A DNA stretch of 64,000 bases. Origin: Micromonospora echinofusca. GTDB lineage: Bacteria; Actinomycetota; Actinomycetes; Mycobacteriales; Micromonosporaceae. The stretch covers positions 2,372,501-2,436,500 of the forward strand of contig NZ_LT607733.1 in NCBI RefSeq assembly GCF_900091445.1. The letters are read 5' to 3'. Both the position numbers and the translations under genes were made by a program. Under the pieces are notes generated by a model. The model made no database searches and was not told the origin of the DNA. It saw nothing but the letters and a program-made list of their open reading frames with translations. Of the stretch, positions 37,547 through 45,965 are shown piece by piece (positions within the stretch are counted from its first letter, which is position 1; every line of letters starts with the position of its first letter).

Positions 37547-38788
37547 ATGGACAGTGGGCGGGCCGTCGCGCAGCGGCGGTGGCGCGCGGCGTCGGCGCGT
37601 GGGCTCGAGCTGCGGCGGGCGGCGGCGCGGGCCGCCGGGCGGGTGCCGGCGCCCTGGCCGTACGTCGTCGGCGTCTTCCTCGGCACGAAGATCGTCCTCA
37701 GCGTCGTCGGGGTGCTCGCGCTGAGCGCCTTCGACGAGGTGCCCTGGGCGCCTCCGCCGGACGAGACGACGATGCGCGAGCAGCAGCGCGCAATCTCCGG
37801 GCACCGCGCGCTCGCGCTCTGGTTCGCCTGGGACTCCTTCCTCTACGACCACCTGGCGCAGCTCCCGCTCGACGAGCCGTGGCGCGAATTCGGCTTTCCC
37901 CTGCTCTATCCGTTCCTGGCCCGCCCGCTGGCCCCGCTGCTGGGCGGGGACACCGCGCTGGCACTGCTGCTCGTGGCCAACGTCGCGTTCCTGCTGATGC
38001 TCTTCTACGCCCACCGGCTGGGCGAGCGGCTGCTCGGCGACGATGCCGCCGCCCGCCGGTTCGTCCGCTACCTGGTTCTGCTGCCGGCCGGGTTCCTCTT
38101 CCAGGCGGCGCTGACCGAGTCGCTGTTCCTCTGCCTCGCGCTCGCGACCTTCCACTACGCCGAGCGGCGGCGCTGGCTGCTCGTGGGCGTGGTTGGCTTC
38201 TTCCTGGCCTTGAGCCGTTCGGTGGGGTTCTTCGTCGTGCTCCCGCTGGCCCTGGTGCTGCTGCGCCAGCACGGCTACCGGCTGGGCCCGCGCGCCTGGT
38301 GGGGGTACGTGCGCGCGGGCTGGCCGCTGGCGCTGCTGCCCGCCGGCTGGCTGACCTTCATGGCGTTCTGCCGGTGGCAGAGCGGTGACTGGTTCGCCTA
38401 CAAGCACGCCCAGGAGAAGGGCTGGGGCATCCGCGTGCAGAACCCGCTGGCGGTGCTCTGGCACGGCCTCACCGGCAGTCCGCCCCGCGACGCCCTGCGG
38501 GTGTGGGTCGCCGTGCTGGTGCTGGTGGTGCTGGTCGCGGGCGCCCGCCGGCTCGGGCTGCCCTACCTCGTGTACGGGCTGACCATGGTCATGGTGCCGC
38601 TGTCGATGGGCCCGCCGGTGTACAAGAGCCTGCTGCGCTACCTGATCGCCGTCTTCCCGGTCGGCCTCGTGCTGGCCCGCTGGGCCCGCCACGCCGGCGC
38701 CGACGCCTGGCTGACCGCCGCCCTGGCCCTGCTCCAGGGCGCGCTCTTCGTCACCTGGCTCGCCTACTGGACCCACTTCATCATCTGA
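37547..38788 (+). CDS. mannosyltransferase (PIG-V-like) integral membrane protein
   Basis: A 413-residue multi-spanning protein with about ten hydrophobic helices. The luminal-loop signature [20 protein letters not shown] after the first helix, and [18 protein letters not shown], fit PIG-V/GT-C mannosyltransferases, which use a polyprenyl-phosphate sugar. RBS GGGAG precedes ATG 37547 (GTG 37544 possible). It stands divergent from the flavin oxidoreductase. Sugar and acceptor are unknown. Confidence 0.82.
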   Translation: MDSGRAVAQRRWRAASARGLELRRAAARAAGRVPAPWPYVVGVFLGTKIVLSVVGVLALSAFDEVPWAPPPDETTMREQQRAISGHRALALWFAWDSFLYDHLAQLPLDEPWREFGFPLLYPFLARPLAPLLGGDTALALLLVANVAFLLMLFYAHRLGERLLGDDAAARRFVRYLVLLPAGFLFQAALTESLFLCLALATFHYAERRRWLLVGVVGFFLALSRSVGFFVVLPLALVLLRQHGYRLGPRAWWGYVRAGWPLALLPAGWLTFMAFCRWQSGDWFAYKHAQEKGWGIRVQNPLAVLWHGLTGSPPRDALRVWVAVLVLVVLVAGARRLGLPYLVYGLTMVMVPLSMGPPVYKSLLRYLIAVFPVGLVLARWARHAGADAWLTAALALLQGALFVTWLAYWTHFII

Positions 38789-38794
38789 GCCCGC

Positions 38795-40027
38795 CTACGC
38801 CTGCTGCCCGCCCGCCGGGGCGTCCAGCGTACGGGCGGCGACCGCGCGCACCAGCTCCTCGGACAGCGCGGTCGAGACCAGCGCCAGCCGACTCGCGTCT
38901 GCCTGCACGTCGGCCTGTGCGACCGCCATGCTCTGGGACTCCAGGGCCGGATCGACCTCACGCGTCGCCGTCGCCCCCGAGGCGAAGCGCCGTAGCGCCA
39001 CCAGGATGGCCGCGGCCTCGCCGGCGGCGTCGGCACGCTCGCGGCTCCAGCCGGCCGCCACCGCCCGCTGTCGGGCCGCGCCCGCCACGGACTCGTCGAG
39101 CGGGCCCAACGTACGCAGGCCGTCGCTGATCTCGACGCAGCGGCGGTAGAGCCGTTCGCCCAGGCGCCACGCCCACCGGGAGTCGGCCTCCGGCCGGCGC
39201 GGGGGATGCAGGGCGATGCTCGGCATCGCCCGGTACAGCAGGTACCACAGCGCGTGCAGGTCGCGGTGCGTCGCGTACCTGCGCGGCCAGGCGCGGACGC
39301 CGTCGGCCGCCTTGCGTACCGTCGCCAGCACGAAGCTGGCCCCGATCAGCGACACCGACAGCATGATCAGCGTCTGCGTCGCGGCCGGCTCGGGCCACGG
39401 TGGCGCCACGCCGGCCAGCTTGAGGCAGATGAACAGGGCCTTGTGCGCGACGAACCCCGCACCGAAGGCCGCACCGGCACTGAGCAGCCGCATGCTGGTC
39501 CTCAGCCGGGCGCCGGCGTAGCGCGCGTATCCGGCGGACACCCGCAGGATGTCCACGACCGTCACTCCGAGGCAGGTCAGGAACGCGAGCATGTAGACGC
39601 CGACCGGGGGCAGGTCGCCGTACCGCTCGGCGAAGTGCAGGGGCTCGGCCTCGGGGAAGTCGGCCCGCGAGAACGCCGCGACCATCACGCCGAACGCGAC
39701 GGCGAGGAACACGCCTCGCCGCGCCATCAGCCGGCGTGCCCGCCCCGGGTCGCCCAGGTGCAGGAAGAGGAACTGGATCGCCGCCGCGGCGAGCAGCGCC
39801 GAGCCGTGCTCCACCAGCTTGGCGAGATTGGGTACGCCCGACACCCGGTCGATCAGGCTGTGCACCGGGGCCCACCCGGCAGTGACGGCCACCCCCATTC
39901 CCAGGCAGATCCCCGCGCTCGCCAGGATCCTGGGGTTCGCCGGGTCTCGGCCCAACGCTCTGAGCTTCACCAGGAACGCCACCGCGGCGACGAATGCGGC
40001 GACCAGATGACCGACCGTGACGAGCAT
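38795..40027 (-). CDS. MAB_1171c-type membrane protein (DUF6545-like)
   Basis: A 410-residue protein with seven predicted transmembrane helices in the first 240 residues, then a cytosolic helical domain. The latter begins HALWYLLYRAMPSIALHPPR and contains RLYRRCVEISDGLRTL, as in DUF6545. This is the architecture of the MAB_1171c family. These proteins are called putative transporters, but the 7-TM plus soluble domain also fits a receptor. It lies 13 nt downstream of an ImmA/IrrE-like metallopeptidase gene, so they are an operon; a related XRE regulator lies 1.2 kb away on the same strand. RBS GGGAG. Confidence 0.75.
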   Translation of the reverse strand: MLVTVGHLVAAFVAAVAFLVKLRALGRDPANPRILASAGICLGMGVAVTAGWAPVHSLIDRVSGVPNLAKLVEHGSALLAAAAIQFLFLHLGDPGRARRLMARRGVFLAVAFGVMVAAFSRADFPEAEPLHFAERYGDLPPVGVYMLAFLTCLGVTVVDILRVSAGYARYAGARLRTSMRLLSAGAAFGAGFVAHKALFICLKLAGVAPPWPEPAATQTLIMLSVSLIGASFVLATVRKAADGVRAWPRRYATHRDLHALWYLLYRAMPSIALHPPRRPEADSRWAWRLGERLYRRCVEISDGLRTLGPLDESVAGAARQRAVAAGWSRERADAAGEAAAILVALRRFASGATATREVDPALESQSMAVAQADVQADASRLALVSTALSEELVRAVAARTLDAPAGGQQA

Positions 40028-40040
40028 GTGGATCTCCCGC

Positions 40041-40544
40041 CTAGTCCGTCAACGTCGCGGCGATGCGGTGCATGACGGCGGCCGTGACGCCGCCTAGCTC
40101 GTCGAAGGCCACGGCCTCGCCGCCGCCGTCGAGCCGTGCCCCCAGGTACGTCGCCAGCAACTCGGCGTCGTGCTCCTGCTGCTCGTCGAACGTGGCCGGG
40201 GAGCGGGCGAGCATTCCGTGCGCAGCCGCCGTCTCACCCGCCCCGCCGGACGCCACCGCCCGCGCGGTGTGCCGCAGGGCGATGTGCATCAGCTCGTGCA
40301 GGATCGTCTGGACGCGCAGCACGGGCGGCGCGTCGCGGCTGAACAGGACGTAGTCGGTCCCGGGCGTCGCCACCCACAGCCCGCAGGGCCCGACCCGCCC
40401 GTCGACGCTCATCGCGGCGAGTTGGATGCGCCGGCCGCGCGTGGTCTCGAGCGCGGACACCAGGCCCCGCACCGTCAGCGGCGTCGGCAGGTCCACGTCG
40501 AGCTGGCGCAACAACCGCTGTCTCCGACGCCGCCGGTGCCACAT
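40041..40544 (-). CDS. ImmA/IrrE-family metallo-endopeptidase
   Basis: A 167-residue protein with the zinc-protease motif ILHELMHIALRH (HE-x2-H) near residue 85 and a downstream DEQQEHDAELLATYLG helix supplying the third ligand. ImmA/IrrE proteases cleave XRE-type repressors (for example ImmA on ImmR in ICEBs1, IrrE on DdrO in Deinococcus). The matching XRE gene at 41405-41815 is the likely target. Co-transcribed with the MAB_1171c-type membrane protein, which could transmit the activating signal. The trio's function is inferred from context. Confidence 0.85.
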   Translation of the reverse strand: MWHRRRRRQRLLRQLDVDLPTPLTVRGLVSALETTRGRRIQLAAMSVDGRVGPCGLWVATPGTDYVLFSRDAPPVLRVQTILHELMHIALRHTARAVASGGAGETAAAHGMLARSPATFDEQQEHDAELLATYLGARLDGGGEAVAFDELGGVTAAVMHRIAATLTD

Positions 40545-40764
40545 CGCCTGCCGTCACCCTCCCCGCCGGGCCGCCAGCCCGAGAGACCCCCGTGTCGTGT
40601 CGCCCGCCCCACCGCGTCCACCCCGGACGTTCGACGCTCGTGCCGGCCGCGACGGCGCAGGTGCGGGCAGCATAGCCAAGCGCGACGACACTGTGACGCC
40701 CGAGCGGGGCGGAGCGTGACAGGTCGCGCCCGCGGTGTGCCCGCCTCCCGGGGCGGTCGGCAGA

Positions 40765-41385
40765 ATGTGGGCCGTGCAGGACGTCATCGACCGCCCCGAC
40801 CGCCGTACCAGCAGGTGGCTCGCCCGGGCCGTCACCGAGGCCTTCGCCCCGGCGCTGCTGGCCGCGCTGATGCCCGTCGTCGTGGGCCTGCACAGCGCGT
40901 CGCCCGTCGGGGTGGGCCTCGCCTGGGCCCTGGTCGGCTCCCTGTTCTGCTCGATCATCCCCAACAGCCTGATCTGGTGGGGCGTCCGCCGGGGCCGGCT
41001 GACCGACCACCACATCCGGCGACGGGAACAGCGCCGGCGGCCGCTGGCGTACGGGCTGCTGTCCGTGCTGGTGGGCCTCGCCGTGATGATCGGTTTCGGC
41101 GCCCCCCGCCCGGTCCTGGCGATGGTCGTCGTCATGTTCGCCCTCGGCCTCGCCGTGACCGTGGTCAACCTGGCGTGGAAGCTCAGCATCCACGCGGCCG
41201 TGGCGGCGGGCGCGGCGGCCGTGCTGGTGATCGAGTTCGGACCGGCGCTGCTCGCCTCGGCGCCCGTGGTGGCGCTGGTCGGCTGGTCGCGGGTGCGCCT
41301 GCGCGACCACACCGTCGGTCAGGTGGCCGCCGGCACCGTCGTGGGGACGCTCATCGCGGCCCCCACGTTCCTCCTGCTGCGGTGA
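40765..41385 (+). CDS. PAP2-like membrane phosphatase
   Basis: A 206-residue protein with about five transmembrane helices. The motif order resembles PAP2 phosphatases: RRREQRRRPLAYGLLSVL (domain 1), NLAWKLSIHAAVAAG (central His) and WSRVRLRDHTVGQVAAGTVV (domain 3, R-x5-H-x3-D with Gln in place of Asp). It may dephosphorylate a lipid or polyprenyl phosphate. It sits on the opposite strand between the metallopeptidase and XRE genes. Start ATG 40765; GTG 40774 possible. Confidence 0.7.
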   Translation: MWAVQDVIDRPDRRTSRWLARAVTEAFAPALLAALMPVVVGLHSASPVGVGLAWALVGSLFCSIIPNSLIWWGVRRGRLTDHHIRRREQRRRPLAYGLLSVLVGLAVMIGFGAPRPVLAMVVVMFALGLAVTVVNLAWKLSIHAAVAAGAAAVLVIEFGPALLASAPVVALVGWSRVRLRDHTVGQVAAGTVVGTLIAAPTFLLLR

Positions 41386-41404
41386 CGGGGTGGTGGGAGC
41401 CCGC

Positions 41405-41815
41405 CTACGCCCGGCCCCGCCCCGTGGTCTTGTTGCGTGCCTCCAGCGCCGCGACCTGCTCCACGATGGCGCGCAGGCTCGCCCTGGGCGCCCCCGGTGG
41501 CATCCGGCGCGCCAGGACGGTGATCGTCTCCAGGTCGGGGTCACCCTCGCCCTCGCCGTCCGCGGCCACCGTGTCGAAGAAGTAGCCCGGGGAGACCCGG
41601 AAGAAGTTGGCGAGCTGCTGGATCGCCGACCGGGTGGGATTGTCCCGCTCCCCGCTCAGCAGGTAGTTGACGTAGCTCGTCGAGAGCCCGGTGGCCCTGG
41701 CGACCTCGTCCGGCGTGAAGGGCTTGTCGCTGCCGGGCCGGCGATGCGTCTCGAAGAGGTGCCGCAGCCGGTCGGCGAAGGACGTCGATCCGCTGGCCTT
41801 GCCGCCGTCGGCCAT
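41405..41815 (-). CDS. XRE-family transcriptional regulator
   Basis: A 136-residue protein. The helix-turn-helix spans about residues 32-70 (TPDEVARATGLSTSYVNYLL and PTRSAIQQLANFFRVSP). The C-terminal helical tail (LRAIVEQVAALEARNK) suggests dimerisation. The start ATG 41815 has a GGAGGGG site. The upstream 150 bp contain repeated palindromic elements likely to be its operators. With the nearby ImmA/IrrE protease it fits a protease-relieved repressor switch. Confidence 0.85.
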   Translation of the reverse strand: MADGGKASGSTSFADRLRHLFETHRRPGSDKPFTPDEVARATGLSTSYVNYLLSGERDNPTRSAIQQLANFFRVSPGYFFDTVAADGEGEGDPDLETITVLARRMPPGAPRASLRAIVEQVAALEARNKTTGRGRA

Positions 41816-41846
41816 GACCACCCCTCCTGCTCCGACCCGGGAACGC

Positions 41847-41968
41847 CCACCATAGTGGTTGGACGCGGCAGCGCCGCCACAATGGTTGCGGGCCGTGGCG
41901 GACCGTGCTTGACTGACCACGCCGACCACTGTTGTGGCAGTGACACCGTAGCGGACAACCATAGTGTG
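41847..41968. promoter_or_regulatory. cluster of operator-like repeats upstream of the XRE gene
   Basis: Four related elements: CCAC-CATA-GTGG at 41847-41858 running into TTGG, CCACAATGGTTG at 41877-41888, CCAC-TGTT-GTGG at 41926-41937, and CAACCATAGTG at 41956-41966 (the inverted form of CACTATGGTTG). Two share the same CCAC-N4-GTGG geometry. The cluster is markedly more AT-rich than its surroundings. Regulation by the adjacent XRE protein is inferred. Confidence 0.65.
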
Positions 41969-42260
41969 CGACAGATCACCCGCACCGGCATGTGTCGACT
42001 CCGCGCCGGCGCGTCGGCCGATGACCGCCAGGCGCGGCACGGGGGGACGGAATCGGGGGATGCGCAAGCCGCTCAGGGCGCGCACCTCACCGCACGCCGA
42101 GAAGCAGCCGGCAGGGGGACCGCAGCCGGTACGGCCGCGCGCATCCGGGGGGCCGTCCCTCAGAGCGGCCTGGCGCCAGGTGGCCCCGGGCGCCCACGCC
42201 CGGGGCCACCGACCACGGGTGTCCACGATGGCCGGTCGGCCGTCGGTGGCCGCAGGGGCG
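41969..42260. other. intergenic stretch without recognised features
   Basis: A plus-strand frame from 41964 encodes an Arg/Pro/Ala-rich sequence with no family resemblance. The convergent or adjacent genes give no reason to call a gene here. No hairpin as strong as at other gene ends was noticed. Confidence 0.5.
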
Positions 42261-43325
42261 TCAGCCGGCTGACGCGCCGGATCCGGCCGCCCGTGGGCGG
42301 ACCGGGGTGATCTCGGGGGCCGGCCCGGTGCTGTCCCGGCGCACCACCTCGGCGGGCAGCACCTCGACGCGGGGCGCCGCCGCCCCCGGGTCGAGCGCCA
42401 GCGACATCGCGCGGGCCCCCATCTCGACCAGAGGCAGCCGGACGGTGGTCAGCGCCGGGGTGACGTCCCGGGCGACCGGCATGTCGTCGAAGCCGATCAC
42501 GGACACCTGCCGGGGCACCGGAACCGACCGGGAGCGCAGCAGCGCCAGCGCGCCGATGGCCATCGAGTCGTTGAGCGCGACGATGGCGGTCAGCCCCGGG
42601 TCCGCGTCCAGCAGGGCGGCGGTGGCCGCGACGCCGCCGTCGCGGTCGAACTCGGCGTGGCGTACGCGGTGCTCGGGCAGGCTCAGCCCGTGCGCGGCGA
42701 GGGACTCCCGCAGCCCGGTGAGCCGGTCGGTGGTGGTGGTCAGCACCGCCGGCCCCGCCACCACCCCGATCTCCCGGTGCCCCAGTTCGTACAGCTCCGC
42801 GCCGATGAGCCGGCCGCCGGCGCGGTTGTCCGGCATCACGGCGTCGCCGGAATGCTCGTGCCGGCCGATGACCGCGACCCGCCCGCCGGTCGCCTCGTAC
42901 GCGGCGAGCTTCTCGTTGAGCAGGCGGGTGAACTTGGCGTCGTGGTAGCCCGAGCCGGCCAGGATGATGGCGGCGACCTGCTGGCCGCGCAGCAGCTCGA
43001 CGTACTCCAGCTCGCGGTCGGGGTCGCGGTAGCTGTTGCAGATCGTCAGCAGCCGGCCCTGGTCGGTGGCGACCCGTTGCAGGCCCCGGGTGATCTCGGC
43101 GAAGTACGGGTCGGAGACGTCGTGCACGATGACGCCCACCGCCACGCGGTGCGAGCGGGCCAGCAGTTGGGCGTGCGCGTTGGGCACGTACTGCAACTCG
43201 GCGACGGCGCGCAGCACACGCTCGCGGAGTTCCTCGGTGACGGGCTTGCTGCTGCCGTTGATCACCCGGGAGGCGGTCGCGGGCGAGACCCCCGCCCGTC
43301 GGGCCACGTCGGACAGGGTCGCCAC
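42261..43325 (-). CDS. LacI-family transcriptional regulator
   Basis: A 354-residue repressor. The N-terminal HTH is the standard ATLSDVARRAGVSPATASRV INGSS pattern (residues 2-27), followed by hinge helix PNAHAQLLARS and a periplasmic-binding-protein-like sugar domain (VIVHDVSDPYFAEITRGL, GFDDMPVARDVTPALTTV). GTG 43325 has GAGGGGG upstream. It is divergent from a three-gene sugar catabolic operon, and LacI-type operators lie in the shared intergenic region. Confidence 0.93.
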   Translation of the reverse strand: MATLSDVARRAGVSPATASRVINGSSKPVTEELRERVLRAVAELQYVPNAHAQLLARSHRVAVGVIVHDVSDPYFAEITRGLQRVATDQGRLLTICNSYRDPDRELEYVELLRGQQVAAIILAGSGYHDAKFTRLLNEKLAAYEATGGRVAVIGRHEHSGDAVMPDNRAGGRLIGAELYELGHREIGVVAGPAVLTTTTDRLTGLRESLAAHGLSLPEHRVRHAEFDRDGGVAATAALLDADPGLTAIVALNDSMAIGALALLRSRSVPVPRQVSVIGFDDMPVARDVTPALTTVRLPLVEMGARAMSLALDPGAAAPRVEVLPAEVVRRDSTGPAPEITPVRPRAAGSGASAG

Positions 43326-43391
43326 AGCCGCCCCCTCGGTCGCTTTCTCGACGGCCGTGCCCGGGTGCCGGCCATCCGTCACCGTACCGCA

Positions 43392-43406
43392 GCGAAAGCC
43401 CTTGCC
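43392..43406. promoter_or_regulatory. LacI-type operator, imperfect
   Basis: GCGAAAGCCCTTGCC lies 67 bp upstream of the repressor's GTG. It matches the second site in 12 or more bases (GAAAGC-CTTGCC) but has CC instead of the central CG, which breaks the perfect palindrome. Probably for autoregulation. Confidence 0.6.
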
Positions 43407-43494
43407 CGCCCCGGCGCCCCGGCGGCGGCGCCTGCCGCGCGACGGGGCCGCACGGCCCCTTGCCTGAGGCGGGAGGCGTTCCCTACGCTGCCCA

Positions 43495-43508
43495 GGAAAG
43501 CGCTTGCC
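43495..43508. promoter_or_regulatory. LacI-type operator
   Basis: GGAAAGCGCTTGCC contains the palindromic core AAGCGCTT with the central CG typical of LacI/GalR-family operators. It lies about 95 bp upstream of the oxidoreductase start, where repressor binding would block the catabolic operon. Confidence 0.78.
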
Positions 43509-43602
43509 TGAGATGCGTCGTCGGGGACCTCCCGGCGGCGGAGCAGGCGTGGCACAGGTCGTCGCCCGCCGCTCGGCGGCGCCCGCGGAGGGAAGGAACA
43601 CC

Positions 43603-44754
43603 ATGACCCGCAGGTCGATAGGGATCATCGTCAACGGCGTCACCGGCCGGATGGGCTACCGGCAGCACCTGGTGCGCTCCCTGCTCGCCATCCGCGAGCA
43701 GGGCGGCGTGCCCCTGACCGACGGCACGTCCATCTGGCCCGAGCCCGTCCTGGTGGGGCGCAACGAGACCAGGCTCCGCGAGATCGCCGAGCGGCACGGC
43801 CTGACCGACTGGACCACCGACCTGAGCGCCGCACTGGCCCGCGACGACGTCGAGATCTACTTCGACGCCCAGGTCACCCAGCAGCGGGAGAAGGCGATCC
43901 GCCGGGCGCTGGAGGCCGGCAAGCACGTCTACACCGAGAAGCCGCTGGCCGAGGACACCGAGGGCGCCCTCGACCTGGCCCGGGCGGCGCGCGCCGCCGG
44001 GGTGCGTACGGGGGTGGTGCAGGACAAGCTCTTCCTGCCCGGGCTGCGCAAGCTCAAGCGGCTCATCGACGGCGGCTTCTTCGGCCGGATCCTGTCGGTG
44101 CGCGGCGAGTTCGGCTACTGGGTCTTCGAGGGCGACTGGCAGCCGGCCCAGCGCCCGTCCTGGAACTACCGCGCCGAGGACGGCGGCGGCATCGTCGTGG
44201 ACATGTTCCCGCACTGGCAGTACGTGCTGGAGGAGCTCTTCGGCCGGGTGCGCACGGTCAGCTGCGTCACCGCCACGCACGTGCCGCAGCGCGTCGACGA
44301 GTCGGGCCGCACCTACCCGGCGACCGCCGACGACGCCGCGTACGGCATCTTCGAGCTCGACGGCGGCGTGGTCGCGCAGCTCAACTCCTCGTGGTGCGTA
44401 CGGGTGCACCGCGACGAGCTGGTCGAGTTCCAGGTCGACGGCACCGAGGGCAGCGCCGTGGCGGGGCTGCGCGGCTGCCGGGTGCAGCACCGGGCGGTCA
44501 CCCCGAAGCCGGTGTGGAACCCCGACCTGCCGGTCACCGAGGCGTTCCGGTCGCAGTGGACGGAGGTGCCGGACAACGAGGAGTTCGACAACGGCTTCAA
44601 GGTGCAGTGGGAGGCGTTCCTGCGGCACGTCGTGGCCGGCGAGCCGTTCCCGTGGGACTTCCTGGCCGGCGCGCGCGGCGTGCAGCTCGCGGAGCTGGGC
44701 CTGCGCTCGGCGCGCGAGGGTGCCCGGCTGGACGTCCCGGAGCTGGACCTGTGA
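43603..44754 (+). CDS. Gfo/Idh/MocA-family sugar dehydrogenase
   Basis: A 383-residue NAD(P)-dependent oxidoreductase. N-terminal Rossmann fold with GIIVNGVTGRMGYRQHLVRS (an atypical GVTGRMGY nucleotide loop), then the family's catalytic EKPLAE motif (HVYTEKPLAEDTEGAL) and a C-terminal alpha/beta domain. Acts on a sugar or inositol derivative. RBS GAGGGAAGGA before ATG 43603. First gene of the LacI-controlled operon. Confidence 0.88.
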   Translation: MTRRSIGIIVNGVTGRMGYRQHLVRSLLAIREQGGVPLTDGTSIWPEPVLVGRNETRLREIAERHGLTDWTTDLSAALARDDVEIYFDAQVTQQREKAIRRALEAGKHVYTEKPLAEDTEGALDLARAARAAGVRTGVVQDKLFLPGLRKLKRLIDGGFFGRILSVRGEFGYWVFEGDWQPAQRPSWNYRAEDGGGIVVDMFPHWQYVLEELFGRVRTVSCVTATHVPQRVDESGRTYPATADDAAYGIFELDGGVVAQLNSSWCVRVHRDELVEFQVDGTEGSAVAGLRGCRVQHRAVTPKPVWNPDLPVTEAFRSQWTEVPDNEEFDNGFKVQWEAFLRHVVAGEPFPWDFLAGARGVQLAELGLRSAREGARLDVPELDL

Positions 44755-44802
44755 GCGCGAGGAGTGAGCCGGGGTTGCGAGCCCCGCAGCCGCGAACGGA
44801 AG
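44752..44802. repeat. probable dispersed intergenic repeat element
   Basis: GCGAGGAGTGAGCC followed by GAGCCCCGCAGCCGCGAACG has the look of a short dispersed element that I recall being frequent between genes in Micromonospora and relatives (GAGTGAGC...CCCCGCAGTCGCGAAC). It sits precisely between two genes of the operon. The identity as a dispersed repeat is from memory; only one copy is in this window. Confidence 0.5.
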
Positions 44803-44810
44803 GCGGACCG

Positions 44811-45965
44811 GTGCGCGCGGTCGAGGTGGTGTTGCCCGGTGGACGGCGGTACCGGCTGCGCGGCGGCGCCGGCTTTCCGCGCCCCGCCGGGCCGCCGACC
44901 AGCCGGATCGCGTACGCCGCCGCGCACGTGGTGGCCGATCCGACGGCCGAGAACGTCCCGGGCGCCCCGGCCGTGCTCGACTGGGAGCGCACCCTGGCCT
45001 TCCGGCACCACCTGTGGTCGTACGGCTTCGGGGTGGCCGAGGCGATGGACACGGCGCAGCGCGGCATGGGCCTGGACTACCCGGCCACGCGCGAGCTGAT
45101 CCGGCGCAGCGCCGCCGAGGCCCGCACGGTGGGCGGGAGGATCGTCGCCGGGGTGGGCACGGACCAGCTCCCGCCCGGTCCGGCCGGGCTGGCCGAGGTC
45201 GCCCGCGCCTACCGCGAGCAGCTCGACGACGTGCGGGCCGCCGGCGCCCGCCCGGTGCTGATGTGCAGCCGTCACCTGGCCGCCGCCGCCCGGGGCCCGG
45301 AGGACTACCTGCGGGTGTACGACGAGCTGCTGACCGCCGCCGACGAGCCGGTGGTGCTGCACTGGCTCGGTCCGATGTTCGATCCGGCGCTGGCGGGCTA
45401 CTGGGGCTCGACCGACCTCGACGCGGCCGCCGACGCCGTGGTCGAGCTGATCAAGGCCCACGACACCCGGGTGGACGGGATCAAGGTCTCCCTGCTGGAC
45501 GCCGACCGCGAGGTGGCGTTGCGCCGCCGGCTGCCGGCCGGGGTGCGCCTCTACACCGGCGACGACTTCCACTACCCGCAGCTGATCCGGGGCGACGCGA
45601 GCGGACACTCCGACGCGCTGCTCGGGGTGTTCGCGGCGATCGCGCCGGCCGCCGCCGCGGCGCTCACCGCGCTGGACCGGGGGGACCTGGCGTCGTACGA
45701 CGCGATCTTCGCGCCGACGGTGCCCCTGGCCCGGCACGTCTTCGCGGCCCCCACCTGGCACTACAAGACGGGCATCGTCTTCCTTGCCTGGCTGGCCGGG
45801 CACCAGGACCACTTCACGATGGTCGGCGGGGCCCAGTCCGGGCGCTCGCCGGCGCACCTGGGCACCCTGCTCACCCTCGCCGACGCCGCCGGGCTGCTGC
45901 CCGACGCGGAACTGGCGGCGGCCCGCGCCCGGGCGGTGTTCGCCGTGGCGGGGGTGGACCAGTGA
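44811..45965 (+). CDS. DUF993-family protein (aldolase-like TIM barrel)
   Basis: A 384-residue protein of the DUF993 family, related to dihydrodipicolinate synthase/aldolases. Recognisable stretches: HHLWSYGFGVAEAMDTAQRG, PVVLHWLGPMFDPALAGYWG and VDGIKVSLLDADREVALRRR, where the Lys of GIKVS could be the Schiff-base lysine. GTG 44811 follows GGAAGG. The alternative GTG 44751 would translate through the intergenic repeat, so I reject it. Probably cleaves or dehydrates an oxidised sugar made by the upstream dehydrogenase. Confidence 0.82.
   Translation: MRAVEVVLPGGRRYRLRGGAGFPRPAGPPTSRIAYAAAHVVADPTAENVPGAPAVLDWERTLAFRHHLWSYGFGVAEAMDTAQRGMGLDYPATRELIRRSAAEARTVGGRIVAGVGTDQLPPGPAGLAEVARAYREQLDDVRAAGARPVLMCSRHLAAAARGPEDYLRVYDELLTAADEPVVLHWLGPMFDPALAGYWGSTDLDAAADAVVELIKAHDTRVDGIKVSLLDADREVALRRRLPAGVRLYTGDDFHYPQLIRGDASGHSDALLGVFAAIAPAAAAALTALDRGDLASYDAIFAPTVPLARHVFAAPTWHYKTGIVFLAWLAGHQDHFTMVGGAQSGRSPAHLGTLLTLADAAGLLPDAELAAARARAVFAVAGVDQ

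Noticed and set aside
38795..41815. Prophage or integrative element built around the ImmA/XRE genes
   Set aside because: No integrase, excisionase, relaxase or attachment-site repeats nearby, and composition matches the chromosome.
41964..42272. A 102-codon plus-strand frame between the XRE and LacI genes
   Set aside because: Arg/Pro-rich, no family and overlaps the LacI gene's end; not called.
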